From contig NZ_JAQGLB010000012.1 of the NCBI RefSeq assembly GCF_027853965.1, positions 124,001 through 188,000 on the forward strand: a stretch of 64,000 nt of DNA. The letters run 5' to 3'. Position numbers and translations under genes: made by a program. This document shows positions 1-8,808 of the stretch, one piece after another. This stretch comes from Saccharopolyspora indica. GTDB lineage: Bacteria; Actinomycetota; Actinomycetes; Mycobacteriales; Pseudonocardiaceae. Position 1 is the first letter of the stretch, and each line of letters opens with the position of its first letter. The notes under the pieces are model-generated. The model saw only the letters and a program-made list of their open reading frames with translations. It had not been told where the DNA came from and searched no databases.

Positions 1-53
1 CGCGGCCCCGCGCCAGCCCGACCGGGCTTGCCGGAGCCCTGCCCGGGGGCGGT

Positions 54-75
54 GTCAATTTCGTACGAAATTGAC
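54..75. repeat. Family B palindrome, copy 1
   Basis: Perfect 22-bp palindrome with core AATTTCGTACGAAATT flanked by GTC/GAC. It lies 74 bp before the alr start, probably just after the end of a gene left of the window. The same element recurs at 3606, 3802, 26373, 26411 (one change), 36001 (CGCG centre) and 48191. Confidence 0.9.
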
Positions 76-149
76 GCGGTCCCCGCCCGCTGCGGCGGCG
101 GGCAGTACGCGGATGGGGGTGGTCGGCTGTGTGCGACGATGACCGTGCC

Positions 150-1292
150 ATGAGTGACCAGCCCGTGCACCGCGCCGACCTGCGCATCGACGTCGGCGCG
201 ATCCGCCACAACGTGAGGGTGCTCTCGGCGCGTGCCCGCGAGTCGGGTGCCCGCACGATGACCATCGTGAAGTCCGACGGCTACGGCCACGGCGCGGTGA
301 CCGTCGCGCGCGCCGCGCTGGAATCCGGCGCCGACTGCCTCGGCGTCGCTTCCCCCGGCGAGGCGCTGCAGCTGCGCGCAGCCGGGATCACCGCCCCGGT
401 GTTCTGCTGGCTCTACGTCGTGGACGAGGACTTCGCGCCCGCGATCGCCGAGGACGTCGAGCTGTCCGCGTCGTCGCTGGAGACCCTCCAGCGGATCGAG
501 GCGGCGGCGACGGCCCAGGACCGCATCGCGCGCGTGCACCTCAAGATCGACACCGGGTTGTCCCGCAGCGGCTGCCCCGCCGAGCTCTGGCCCGCGCTGG
601 TGGAAGCCGCCGCGAAGGCCGAGGCCGACGGGCACGTCGAGGTCGTGGCGGTGTGGTCGCACCTGGCCTGCGCCGACGAGCTCGGCCACCCCTCCATCGA
701 CGCGCAGGCCGAGCGCCTCCAGCGCGCGTACGAGCAGGCGCGCGCGGCGGGCCTGGACCCGATCCGCCACCTGGCCAACTCCGCTGCCGTGCTCACCCGG
801 CCCGACCTGCACTTCGAGCTGGTCCGCCCGGGCATCGCGGTGTACGGGCTGGACCCGGTGCCGCAGGACGGCGACCACGACCTGCGCCCTGCCATGACGT
901 TCCGCTCCTCGGTGGCGCTGACCAAGCGGATCGCGGCGGGCGAGAGCGTCTCGTACGGGCACACCTGGACCGCGGACCGCGCGACCGGGCTCGCGCTGGT
1001 GCCGGTCGGCTACGCCGACGGCGTGCCGCGCACCCTGTCCGGCCGGATGTCGGTGTGGCTGGCGGGCGAGCGGCGCCCGGTCGTCGGCCGGGTCTGCATG
1101 GACCAGCTGGTGGTGGACTGCGGCGACGACGAGGTCCGCGAGGGCGACGAGGTGCTGCTGTTCGGTCCGGGCGACCGCGGCGAGCCGACTGCGGCGGAGT
1201 GGGCGGACACCATCGGCACCATCCACTACGAGATCGTCACCGGCATGTACCGGCCGCGGGTGACGCGCACGGTCGAGGACGACCTGCCGTGA
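150..1292 (+). CDS. alr: Alanine racemase
   Basis: PLP-dependent racemase making D-alanine for peptidoglycan, 380 aa, cytoplasmic. The N-terminal TIM barrel carries the PLP lysine in VKSDGYGHG. The C-terminal beta domain carries the catalytic tyrosine in VSYGHTW and the conserved RVCMDQ segment. Length is normal for Alr. ATG at 150 is chosen because the family starts a few residues before the first barrel strand; an in-frame GTG at 129 would add 7 residues. It is the first gene of the block that continues with a hydrolase and tsaE. A family A hairpin lies 36 bp after the stop. Confidence 0.95.
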   Translation: MSDQPVHRADLRIDVGAIRHNVRVLSARARESGARTMTIVKSDGYGHGAVTVARAALESGADCLGVASPGEALQLRAAGITAPVFCWLYVVDEDFAPAIAEDVELSASSLETLQRIEAAATAQDRIARVHLKIDTGLSRSGCPAELWPALVEAAAKAEADGHVEVVAVWSHLACADELGHPSIDAQAERLQRAYEQARAAGLDPIRHLANSAAVLTRPDLHFELVRPGIAVYGLDPVPQDGDHDLRPAMTFRSSVALTKRIAAGESVSYGHTWTADRATGLALVPVGYADGVPRTLSGRMSVWLAGERRPVVGRVCMDQLVVDCGDDEVREGDEVLLFGPGDRGEPTAAEWADTIGTIHYEIVTGMYRPRVTRTVEDDLP

Positions 1293-1328
1293 TCGGAGGG
1301 AATCATCAGCGGTTCGGTCTCACGGGTG

Positions 1329-1372
1329 CCGTGAGCGTTTTGGGGGGCTATAGCACCCCAAAGCACTCACGG
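1329..1372. repeat. Family A 44-bp hairpin, copy 1
   Basis: Imperfect inverted repeat with arms CCGTGAGCGTTTTGG and CAAAGCACTCACGG around a CTATAG centre, 36 bp after alr. It is one of seven copies in the window (7379, 20185, 23028, 33214, 36691, 49568), all 3' of a gene. Likely a terminator or terminator-like mobile palindrome. Confidence 0.85.
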
Positions 1373-1449
1373 ACCATCACCTGCGGAACCGGCGCCGGGC
1401 GGACCGATCTAGTGCCTTCCGGCGCCGGGCGTTCGCGGCTGGAGGCGGC

Positions 1450-2520
1450 GTGAAACCCGTCTGGCAGGCGCTGGCCTGGACGAGCGGTGTGCTGGGTGCC
1501 GCGATCACCGGTGCCGCGGTCGGCGTCGTCGCGCACAGCACGAGAGTTGCCGCGAAGCGCGACCCGGACGATCCGCACGCCGACGAGCCGCTGGGCAGGC
1601 TCCGCCCGGACCGGCAGTCCACTGTGGCCGCCGATGACGGAGTTCCGCTGGCGGTGCAGGAGATCGAGCCGGCCGACGGCGGTGCGCCGGAGCTGACCGC
1701 GGTGCTGGTGCACGGGTTCGCGCTGGACTCCCGCTGCTGGCACTTCCAGCGCCGCGACCTGCCCGAGCTCACCGACCCGCGGGTTCGGCTGGTGCTGTTC
1801 GACCAGCGCAGCCACGGCCGGTCCGGGCACTCCTCCAAGCGCAACAGCACGATCGAGCAGCTCGGCCGGGACCTCGACGCGGTGCTGCGCGCGACGGCGT
1901 CGAAGGGGCCGATCGCGCTGGTGGGGCATTCGATGGGCGGCATGACGATCATGGCGCTGGCCGAGCAGCGCCCGGAGCTGTTCCGCGACCGGGTGCGCGC
2001 GGTGGGGCTGATCGGGACCGCGGCCGATTCGGTCGGCGCGGCCGGGCTGCCCCGCACCTGGCTGTCCCGGATCAACCCGGTGCCGCGCGGGCTGGCGCTG
2101 CTGTCCAGCGTCCAGCCCGACCTGGTGGAGCGCACCCGGCGGGTCGGCGACAAGATCACCTGGAGCCTGATCCGCTCGCTGGCGTTCGGGGACCGCGCGA
2201 TCTCGCCCGCGGTGGTGGACCTGATGGCGGAGATGATCGGGGCCACCACGGTCGAGGTCGTCACCGACTTCCTGGAGACGATCGGCCTGCACGACCGCAA
2301 GACCGCGCTCGCCGCGCTGCGGACCTGCGAGGTGCTGGTGCTCAGCGGTGACGCCGACCGGGTCACCCCGTTCTCGCCGCACGCCGAGGTGCTGGCCGCC
2401 GAGCTGCCCGACGCGACGCTGGTGCGCGTCGAGGGCGCGGGCCACCCGGTGATGCTGGAGCGGCCGGAATTGGTCACCGAGCAGTTGACCGCACTGCTGC
2501 GCAGGGCGGTCGGGAAGTGA
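1450..2520 (+). CDS. Alpha/beta hydrolase, membrane-anchored
   Basis: Serine hydrolase of 356 aa and unknown substrate. An N-terminal hydrophobic segment (about residues 5-28) suggests a membrane anchor or uncleaved signal. The alpha/beta-hydrolase core begins near residue 75 (TAVLVHGFALDS). The nucleophile elbow is GHSMGG, the acid is in SGDADRVTP and the histidine in GAGHPVMLE, so the triad is complete. GTG 1450 follows GGAGG. The gene overlaps tsaE by 4 bp (GTGA), so the two are translationally coupled. A hydrolase between alr and tsaE is common in actinomycetes, but its reaction is not known from sequence. Confidence 0.88.
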   Translation: MKPVWQALAWTSGVLGAAITGAAVGVVAHSTRVAAKRDPDDPHADEPLGRLRPDRQSTVAADDGVPLAVQEIEPADGGAPELTAVLVHGFALDSRCWHFQRRDLPELTDPRVRLVLFDQRSHGRSGHSSKRNSTIEQLGRDLDAVLRATASKGPIALVGHSMGGMTIMALAEQRPELFRDRVRAVGLIGTAADSVGAAGLPRTWLSRINPVPRGLALLSSVQPDLVERTRRVGDKITWSLIRSLAFGDRAISPAVVDLMAEMIGATTVEVVTDFLETIGLHDRKTALAALRTCEVLVLSGDADRVTPFSPHAEVLAAELPDATLVRVEGAGHPVMLERPELVTEQLTALLRRAVGK

Positions 2521-2996
2521 GTGCTGCGTTGCGGACTGCGGAGTTGCCGAAGGAATCCGACACGCTGGAGTTCGGCAGGCGACTGGGCGCGGTGCTGCGC
2601 GCCGGTGACCTGGTCCTGCTGGACGGTCCGCTCGGCGCGGGCAAGACGGTGCTCGCGCGGGGGATCGCGGCGGGCATGGGCGTCACCGGCAGGGTGACCT
2701 CGCCGACGTTCGTGATCGCGCGGGTGCACCGGCCGGAGTCCGGTGACGGCCCGGTCCTGGTGCACGTCGACGCCTACCGCCTCGGCGGGCTGGACGACAT
2801 CGACGACCTGGACCTGGACACCGATCTCACCGAGGCCGCGGTCGTGGTGGAGTGGGGCGAGGGTCTGGCCGAACGGCTCGCCGACAGCCACCTGATGCTG
2901 CGCCTGCGCCGTCGCCCCGACGACGTCCGCGAGATCACCCTGGAGCCGCACGGCGAGTCCTGGGACGCGCGGCTGGTGGAGCTGCTCGGCCGGTGA
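2517..2996 (+). CDS. tsaE: tRNA threonylcarbamoyladenosine ATPase TsaE
   Basis: P-loop ATPase of 159 aa that works with TsaB and TsaD in t6A37 tRNA modification. The Walker A motif is GPLGAGKT (about residues 38-45), followed by the family segments SPTFVIARVH and HVDAYRL and a C-terminal VVVEWGEG. Length is standard. It overlaps the upstream hydrolase and the downstream DedA-like gene by 4 bp each, so it sits inside a tight operon. Its usual partner tsaB is not next to it but 30.7 kb downstream. Confidence 0.95.
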   Translation: MSAALRTAELPKESDTLEFGRRLGAVLRAGDLVLLDGPLGAGKTVLARGIAAGMGVTGRVTSPTFVIARVHRPESGDGPVLVHVDAYRLGGLDDIDDLDLDTDLTEAAVVVEWGEGLAERLADSHLMLRLRRRPDDVREITLEPHGESWDARLVELLGR

Positions 2997-3589
2997 CCGA
3001 GTTCTTAGCGGGAATCCCGGGGCCGCTCGCGCTGATCGCCGCGATGACCGTGCTGTTCGCCGAATCCGGCCTGCTGATCGGCGTTTTCCTGCCCGGCACG
3101 GGCACCGTCCTGGCGATCGGCCTGCTGGCGGGCAGCGGTGTCGTCGAGGTGTGGCTGGCCGCGATCTGCGCCTCCGCCGCGACGGCGCTGGGCTGCCAGC
3201 ACAGCTTCTACCGCGGCCGCCGCGGCGGCCTGCTGCGCCGGGAACTGGTGAAACGGCTGGGCGAGCAGCGGGTTTCGCGTCTGGAGTCCTCATTGGACGG
3301 ACGTGCTGAGGTGACGGTGGCGGTGTCGCAGTGCTTCGCCGCGGTGCGCACCCTGGTGCCCAGGCTGGCGGCCCGCACGGAGATGTCCCACCTCCGCTTC
3401 ACGCTCTGCAACCTGCCGGTCGCCATCACCTGGGCGACGACCCTGGTCCTCCTCGGCGCCTGGTCCGGCGACGCCTACGACCGGGTGGAGACCATCGCAG
3501 GCCTGGCCGGGCTCCCGGTCCTCCTGCTGGCCGCAGCGGTAGCGGTGACGATCTGGTGGCTCCGCCGCAAGAACCGCCTCCGCGCCTGA
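2993..3589 (+). CDS. DedA-like (VTT domain) membrane protein
   Basis: Integral membrane protein of 198 aa, probably of the DedA/SNARE-associated family implicated in lipid carrier or envelope homeostasis. The family pattern is visible as FAESGLLIGVFLPGTG near the N-terminus and a Gly/Arg-rich YRGRRGG turn near residue 72. There are about four hydrophobic segments and a basic C-terminus (WWLRRKNRLR). GTG 2993 overlaps the tsaE stop by 4 bp. The transported molecule cannot be told from sequence. Confidence 0.75.
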   Translation: MTEFLAGIPGPLALIAAMTVLFAESGLLIGVFLPGTGTVLAIGLLAGSGVVEVWLAAICASAATALGCQHSFYRGRRGGLLRRELVKRLGEQRVSRLESSLDGRAEVTVAVSQCFAAVRTLVPRLAARTEMSHLRFTLCNLPVAITWATTLVLLGAWSGDAYDRVETIAGLAGLPVLLLAAAVAVTIWWLRRKNRLRA

Positions 3590-3605
3590 CGTTCACCCGG
3601 GCGGT

Positions 3606-3823
3606 GTCAATTTCGTACGAAATTGACCGTCACGTCACCCGGGCGAGGCTCCGGCAAAGTCCGGTCGGGCTGGTGCGGGGCGGCAGTTTTGCCGGAAACT
3701 GCCGCCCCGCCACGCCCGGAACGTCCGGTCAGTTTTAGGCAAAACTGCCGCACAGCCCTACCGGGGACGACTTTGCCGGAGCTCTGCGTCACCCGGTGAA
3801 CGTCAATTTCGTACGAAATTGAC
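3606..3823. repeat. Nested inverted repeat between convergent genes
   Basis: The gap between the convergent DedA-like and PhzF genes is almost entirely palindromic. Family B copies at 3606-3627 and 3802-3823 form the outer pair. GCTCCGGCAAAGTC (3648-3661) pairs perfectly with 3769-3782. Inside are a hairpin with perfect 14-bp arms (3676-3689 and 3696-3709, rich in GGGGCGGCAGTTT) and a smaller one CAGTTTT-AGGC-AAAACTG (3730-3747). A bidirectional terminator or a small non-autonomous mobile palindrome would both fit. Confidence 0.85.
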
Positions 3824-3835
3824 CAAACCCTCCCG

Positions 3836-4684
3836 CTACTGGATGCGGGCTGCGGTGCCGGTGACGCGGATCTGGTCGTGGTCCGCGGCGACCTCGACGT
3901 CGAGGATGCTGGGGCGGCCCATGTCGAAGCCCTGGTGGATGCGGAAGCCGGTGGGCGGCGTGATCAGGCCGAGGTGCTTGAGGTAGCCGCCGAACGCCGC
4001 CGCGGCCGCGCCGGTCGCGGCGTCCTCGACGACACCGCCCGGCGGGAACGGGTCGCGGGCGTGGAAGAGCTCCGGGCTCTCGCGCCAGACCAGCTGCAAC
4101 GTCGTCCAGTTCTGGTCGGCCATCAGCTTGCCGAGGCGGTCGAAGTCGTAGGACAGCGCCGCCAGCTTCTCCCTCGTGGACACGGCGAGGACGAGGTGGT
4201 CGTTGCCGCCGAAGGCGATGCGCGGCGGCAGGGCCGGGTCGAGGTCGTCGCCGGTCCAGCCCAGCGCCGCCAGCGCCTCGTCGAGGACCGCGGGTTCGAC
4301 GTCGCGGATCGAGGTGGGCACGCTGGTGAGCGTGGCGGTGGGCCGGCCGGAGTCGTCGACCTGGGTGTCCACGCCGACGAACCCGGCCTGCGTGTGCAGG
4401 TCGAACCGGCCGGTGCCGTCGCGCTCGGCGAGCGCGACGGCGGTCGCGATCGTGGCGTGACCGCAGAACGAGACCTCCGCCTTCGGGCTGAAGAAGCGGA
4501 TGTCGTGCTCGCGCTCACCGCGCGGGAACACGAATGCGGTCTCGGAATACCCGACGTCGGCGGCGATCCGGAGCATCTCCGCATCGGACAGCCCCACCGC
4601 GTCGAGCACCACACCAGCGGGGTTCCCGCCGTTCGGATCGCTGCTGAAACCCACCAACCGCTGAACATCGGTCTCGTTGTGCAT
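3836..4684 (-). CDS. PhzF-family isomerase/epimerase
   Basis: 282-aa protein of the phenazine-biosynthesis PhzF/YddE fold, made of two diaminopimelate-epimerase-like halves. The N-terminal half shows GNPAGVVLDA and the presumed catalytic Glu in GYSETAFV. FFSPKAEVSFCGHATIATAVAL is the second hallmark, and the C-terminal half has GGVVEDAATGAAAAAFGGYL. No phenazine genes are nearby, so the substrate is unknown. It lies 65 bp downstream of the IclR gene on the same strand. Its 3' end abuts a family B palindrome. Confidence 0.9.
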   Translation of the reverse strand: MHNETDVQRLVGFSSDPNGGNPAGVVLDAVGLSDAEMLRIAADVGYSETAFVFPRGEREHDIRFFSPKAEVSFCGHATIATAVALAERDGTGRFDLHTQAGFVGVDTQVDDSGRPTATLTSVPTSIRDVEPAVLDEALAALGWTGDDLDPALPPRIAFGGNDHLVLAVSTREKLAALSYDFDRLGKLMADQNWTTLQLVWRESPELFHARDPFPPGGVVEDAATGAAAAAFGGYLKHLGLITPPTGFRIHQGFDMGRPSILDVEVAADHDQIRVTGTAARIQ

Positions 4685-4749
4685 GCCGCTTCCAGCGCCG
4701 GTGCACAGTGGAATATTCCCAGCCCGATTTCCCGTTATTCCCAGTGGGA

Positions 4750-5529
4750 TCAGGCGCTGTTGCTGACGCTGAGCTCCGCGGCGAGGTCCTTGGCCAGGCG
4801 CTGCATCAGCGGGATGACCTCGTCCGTCGAGATGCGGGTCATCCGGCCCTCCGGGCCGCTGATCGAGATCGCCGCGCCCGCCGGAGCTCCCGGCACCGCC
4901 ACCGCGTAGCAGCGGACGCCGACCTCCTGCTCGCCGTCGTCGATCGCGTAGCCCTGCTGGCGGACGCGGGTCAGCTCCTCCTGCATCGACTCGACGGTGA
5001 TGATGGTGCGCTCCGTCTGCGGGTGCATCGTGGTGCGGGACAGCAGCTGGGTGACGGTGTCCGTCGGCATGGTGGCCATCACCGCCTTGCCGACCGCCGT
5101 GGCGTGCGCGTCGACGCGGCGGCCGACCTCGGTGAACATCCGCATCGAGTGCTGCGAGGGCACCTGCGCGACGTAGACGATCTGCTCGCCGTCGAGCACC
5201 GCCATGTTCGAGGTCTCGCCGGTCGCCTCGGTGAGCTCGGCGAGGTAGGGCCGGGCCCAGGAGCCGAGCGCGCGGCTGGCGGTCTCGCCGAGGCGGATCA
5301 GCCGGGGGCCGAGCGCGTAGCGGCGGGACGGCTGCTGCCGGGCGTAACCGTTGCTCACCAGGGTGCGGATGATGCGGTGGATCGTCGGTAGCGGCAGGCC
5401 GGACTTCTCGGCGAGCTCGGACAGGGCCACCTCACCACCGGCATCGGCCATGAGTTCCAGCAGCTCGAAGGTGCGTTCGACCGACTGCACCCCTCCGCCC
5501 TGGCTTGCCCGCTGCGGGCCAGTGGTCAT
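4750..5529 (-). CDS. IclR-family transcriptional regulator (AllR-like)
   Basis: 259-aa regulator. The N-terminal winged helix (about residues 14-75) includes SVERTFELLELMADAGGE, LSELAEKSGLPLPTIHRIIRTL and the wing YALGPRLIRLGE. The C-terminal IclR effector domain senses small organic acids in characterised members. It is divergent from malate synthase over 241 bp. Together with the glyoxylate and allantoin genes in the window, this makes it the best candidate regulator of that pathway, possibly sensing glyoxylate or allantoin as E. coli AllR does. The assignment of function is inference from context. Confidence 0.88.
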   Translation of the reverse strand: MTTGPQRASQGGGVQSVERTFELLELMADAGGEVALSELAEKSGLPLPTIHRIIRTLVSNGYARQQPSRRYALGPRLIRLGETASRALGSWARPYLAELTEATGETSNMAVLDGEQIVYVAQVPSQHSMRMFTEVGRRVDAHATAVGKAVMATMPTDTVTQLLSRTTMHPQTERTIITVESMQEELTRVRQQGYAIDDGEQEVGVRCYAVAVPGAPAGAAISISGPEGRMTRISTDEVIPLMQRLAKDLAAELSVSNSA

Positions 5530-5616
5530 CGCAGAACTCCCTCTTCACACCCTTCGGCCTGCGCCGAAGTCTAGTCCGTGATGGGTGCTACAGCTCATGT
5601 TGCTTCGAACGCTATA

Positions 5617-5632
5617 TGGAAACTAACATCCA
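5617..5632. promoter_or_regulatory. Candidate IclR-type operator for aceB/iclR
   Basis: TGGAAACTAACATCCA in the divergent iclR-aceB promoter region resembles the TGGAAA-N-TTTCCA style of IclR sites. A related sequence, CGAAACAAGACTTCCG, stands at 21168-21183 in front of hyi; both sit in the frame CGCT-N(2-4)-GAAAC-N-A. Similarity was judged by eye. Confidence 0.4.
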
Positions 5633-5770
5633 CGATGCAGAAAAACATTACGGGCGTACCGCAAGCGGAACGGCCGTCGCGCAGCCTCGGGTGCGCGTCA
5701 GTCCGCCACGCGGCAAGGTGAGCCATCAGCCACCGTCTGGAACCCGGCAGCAGAAAGAGGTGGACTTCTC

Positions 5771-7357
5771 ATGTCCGAAACGGCAGCAGGAGTGCAGGTC
5801 ATCGGCGGCGCCGTCGAGCGCGGGGACGAGATCCTGACCAAGGAAGCGCTCGAGTTCGTGGCCGGTCTGCAGCGCGCCTTCGGCGCTCGTCGCGACGAGC
5901 TGCTCGAGCGCCGCAAGCAGCGCCGCGCGGAGGCCACCGCCAAGGGGCGGCTGGACTTCCTGGAGGAGACCCGGCACATCCGCGAGGGCGACTGGCAGGT
6001 GGCCGCACCGCCCGCCGACATCGCCGACCGCCGCGTCGAGATCACCGGCCCGACCGACCGCAAGATGGCGATCAACGCGCTGAACTCCGGTGCGAAGGTC
6101 TGGCTGGCCGACCTCGAGGACGCCAACACGCCGCACTGGCGCAACGTCGTCTCCGGCCAGGTCAACCTCTACGACCTGGTGCGCAAGCAGATCGAGCTGG
6201 TCACCGAGAAGAAGACCTACAAGCTGCGCGACGACGTCCAGCACGCGGTGCCGCTGGTGCGCCCGCGCGGCTGGCACTTCGACGAGAAGCACGTCCTGGT
6301 CGACGGCAAGCCGGCGGTCGCCGCGCTGGTCGACTTCGGCCTGCACTTCTTCCACAACGCCAAGGAACTCCTCAGCCGCGGCAGCGGGCCGTACTTCTAC
6401 CTGCCGAAGATGGAGAGCCACCTCGAAGCGCGGCTGTGGAACGACGTGTTCACCCACGCCCAGCAGGAGCTCGGCGTCCCGCACGGCTCGGTGCGCGCCA
6501 CCGTGCTGATCGAGACCTACCCGGCCGCGTTCGAGATGGAGGAGATCCTCTACGAGCTGCGCGACCACTCCGCGGGCCTCAACGCCGGTCGCTGGGACTA
6601 CCTGTTCAGCGTCATCAAGACCTTCCGCGACTCCGACAAGTACATCCTGCCGGACCGCAACGCGGTGACCATGACCGCGCCGTTCATGCGCGCCTACACC
6701 GAGCTGCTGGTGCGCACCTGCCACAAGCGCGGCGCGTTCGCGATCGGCGGCATGGCCGCGTTCATCCCGACCAAGGACGACTCCAACGCGGCCGCGATGG
6801 ACAAGGTGCACGCGGACAAGAAGCGCGAGGCGGGCGACGGCTTCGACGGCTCCTGGGTCGCGCACCCGGGCCTGGTGCCGATCTGCTTCGAGGAGTTCGA
6901 CGCGGTGCTGGGCGACAAGCCCAACCAGATCGACCGCACCCGCGACGAGGTCCAGGTGACCGCCGACCAGCTGCTCGCGGTGGCCGAGACGCCCGGTGAG
7001 AAGACCATCGAGGGCCTGCGCGCCGCGGTCGACGTGGGCGTCCGCTACATCGTGTCCTGGCTGGGCGGCAACGGTGCGGCGGCGATCCACAACCTGATGG
7101 AGGACGCGGCGACCGCGGAGATCTCCCGGTCGCAGATCTGGCAGTGGCTGCACAACGACGTGGTGCTGGCCGGCGGCGAGCAGGTCACCTCCGACCTGGT
7201 GCGCGAGACGCTGGCCGACACGGAGAAGCAGCTGCGTGCCGAGGAGGGCTTCCCGGTCGAGAACCTGGGCCGGGCGGTCGAGCTGTTCGAGCAGGTGGCG
7301 GTGGCCGACGAGTTCGTCGACTTCCTGACGCTGCCCGCCTACGAAGAGATCGACTGA
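5771..7357 (+). CDS. aceB: Malate synthase A
   Basis: Condenses glyoxylate with acetyl-CoA to malate, 528 aa, the usual length of the A isoform. Family landmarks are ADLEDANTPHW near residue 114, RPRGWHFDEKH, the signature LRDHSAGLNAGRWDYLFSVI near residue 262, and GGMAAFIPTK. The ATG at 5771 follows an AGAGG site about 11 bp upstream. No isocitrate lyase is in the window, and the surrounding genes make glyoxylate from purines, so here it probably drains allantoin-derived glyoxylate. A family A hairpin follows 21 bp after the stop. Confidence 0.95.
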   Translation: MSETAAGVQVIGGAVERGDEILTKEALEFVAGLQRAFGARRDELLERRKQRRAEATAKGRLDFLEETRHIREGDWQVAAPPADIADRRVEITGPTDRKMAINALNSGAKVWLADLEDANTPHWRNVVSGQVNLYDLVRKQIELVTEKKTYKLRDDVQHAVPLVRPRGWHFDEKHVLVDGKPAVAALVDFGLHFFHNAKELLSRGSGPYFYLPKMESHLEARLWNDVFTHAQQELGVPHGSVRATVLIETYPAAFEMEEILYELRDHSAGLNAGRWDYLFSVIKTFRDSDKYILPDRNAVTMTAPFMRAYTELLVRTCHKRGAFAIGGMAAFIPTKDDSNAAAMDKVHADKKREAGDGFDGSWVAHPGLVPICFEEFDAVLGDKPNQIDRTRDEVQVTADQLLAVAETPGEKTIEGLRAAVDVGVRYIVSWLGGNGAAAIHNLMEDAATAEISRSQIWQWLHNDVVLAGGEQVTSDLVRETLADTEKQLRAEEGFPVENLGRAVELFEQVAVADEFVDFLTLPAYEEID

Positions 7358-7378
7358 TCGAACTGCGGTGATCAGGAG

Positions 7379-7422
7379 CCGTGAGTGCTTTGTGGGCCTA
7401 TAGCACCGCAAAACACTCACGG
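7379..7422. repeat. Family A 44-bp hairpin, copy 2
   Basis: Inverted repeat with arms CCGTGAGTGCTTTG and CAAAACACTCACGG around CTATAG, between aceB and the following same-strand gene. It probably attenuates or ends aceB transcription. Confidence 0.85.
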
Positions 7423-7489
7423 CTCTCTTGCCGCAGCCGAGCTGGGCAGCCGGGGACGCCTCCCGGCTGCCGGACCGAAGGGAGCGCAA

Positions 7490-8743
7490 GTGGCCAGAAC
7501 CTCGCTGGAGACCGCCGAGGTCAACCGCCGGCTCGCCCGGCTTTCCGCCGTGGACGAGCACATCGCCGCCACCTACCCGGGTGCGCGGGCGGCGCGGCAG
7601 CCGGTGCACACCTGCTACGTGCCGGCGAACAAGGTCGACGCCGACACGGTTCGGCTGTGGGAGCGGGAAGCGCTGGCCGCGCTCGACCGGGACGCGGCCC
7701 GGCCGGAGGACCTGGTCGACATCCTCGGGATGGACCCGGAGATCGCCCGCTCCGTGCACCCGCGGCTGCGCGCCAAGCTGCAGAACTCGCCGCTGGAAGA
7801 CCTGCGCATCGACTTCGAGGACGGCTACGGCAATCCCGGTGACGAGGCCGAGGACGCCGAGGCCGAGCGCACCGCCGGAGTGGTCGCCGACTGGCTGCGC
7901 GAGGGCGCGGCACCGGCGAACTTCGGGCTGCGGGTCAAGTCCTTCGACACCCCGCAGCTGCGCGCCCGGTCGGTGCGCACGCTGGACGTCTTCCTCACCG
8001 CGCTGCTGCGGCAGCACGGCAGCCTGCCCGAAGGTTTCGTGCTGACCTTCCCGAAGGTGGTCGACGTCGCGCAGGTGGAGGTGTTCGTCGAGTTCCTCGG
8101 GCTTCTCGAGCAGCAGCTCGGCCTGCCGGAGCGCTCGCTCGGCTTCGAGATCCAGGTCGAGACCACCCAGTCCATCGTGGACTCCGAGGGTCGCCTCGCG
8201 CTGCCGCGCTTCCTGCGCGCGGGCGGCGGCCGGGTCACCGGCCTGCACTTCGGCACCTACGACTACACCGCGGGCTGCGGCCTGACCGCCGCGCACCAGC
8301 ACCTCGCGCACCGCGCCTGCGACTTCGCCCGCCACGTGATGCAGGTGTCCGCCGCGGGCACCGGCGTGTTCCTCTCCGACGGCTCGACGAACGTGCTGCC
8401 GGTCGGCGACCAGGTCCGCCACGGCTGGCGCACGCACTACGACCTCACCCGCCGCTCCCTGGAGCACGGCTTCTACCAGGGCTGGGACCTGCACCCGGCG
8501 CAGCTGGTGACCCGCTACGCGGCGGTGTTCGCGGCGTTCCGCGACTCGGCGCCCGCGGAGGCGGCCCGCCTGTCGGCGTACGCCTCGGCCAGCGGCGGAG
8601 CGGTCCTGGACGAGCCCGCGACGGCCCGCGCGCTGGCGGCGTCCTTCGTCCGCGCCCTGGACAACGGCGGCATCGACGCCGCCGAGGTCAAGGACCTGAC
8701 CGGCTTGTCCGAACCGGAGATCCGCGAGCTCGGCCGCCTCTGA
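7490..8743 (+). CDS. DUF6986-type HpcH/CitE-like aldolase-fold protein
   Basis: 417 aa. Resembles the actinobacterial proteins annotated as DUF6986, related to the citrate lyase beta/HpcH aldolase barrel. Supporting segments are DLRIDFEDGYGNPGDEAEDAE (a possible metal-binding Glu/Asp cluster), FEIQVETTQSIVDSEGR and GLHFGTYDYTAGCGL. GTG 7490 is taken as start because it follows GAAGGGAGC. The position directly after malate synthase suggests a lyase acting on a C2/C4 intermediate of glyoxylate metabolism, but the reaction is unknown. Confidence 0.75.
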   Translation: MARTSLETAEVNRRLARLSAVDEHIAATYPGARAARQPVHTCYVPANKVDADTVRLWEREALAALDRDAARPEDLVDILGMDPEIARSVHPRLRAKLQNSPLEDLRIDFEDGYGNPGDEAEDAEAERTAGVVADWLREGAAPANFGLRVKSFDTPQLRARSVRTLDVFLTALLRQHGSLPEGFVLTFPKVVDVAQVEVFVEFLGLLEQQLGLPERSLGFEIQVETTQSIVDSEGRLALPRFLRAGGGRVTGLHFGTYDYTAGCGLTAAHQHLAHRACDFARHVMQVSAAGTGVFLSDGSTNVLPVGDQVRHGWRTHYDLTRRSLEHGFYQGWDLHPAQLVTRYAAVFAAFRDSAPAEAARLSAYASASGGAVLDEPATARALAASFVRALDNGGIDAAEVKDLTGLSEPEIRELGRL

Positions 8744-8756
8744 CCGACCAGGCACG

Positions 8757-8787
8757 GGGCACCTCCGACTCCGGGTCGGAGGTGCCC
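8757..8787. terminator. Hairpin terminator between convergent genes
   Basis: GGGCACCTCCGAC pairs with GTCGGAGGTGCCC across a 4-5 nt loop. It lies 13 bp after the DUF6986 gene and 21 bp from the end of the convergent secreted-protein gene, so it could serve both strands. Confidence 0.8.
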
Positions 8788-8808
8788 GTCAGCCTTCTCA
8801 GGGCCTGG

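Noticed and set aside
5726..8755. Open frame of about 1000 codons antisense to aceB and DUF6986
   Set aside because: Antisense shadow in GC-rich DNA; low-complexity Val/Arg/His composition and it crosses a family A hairpin and two real genes.
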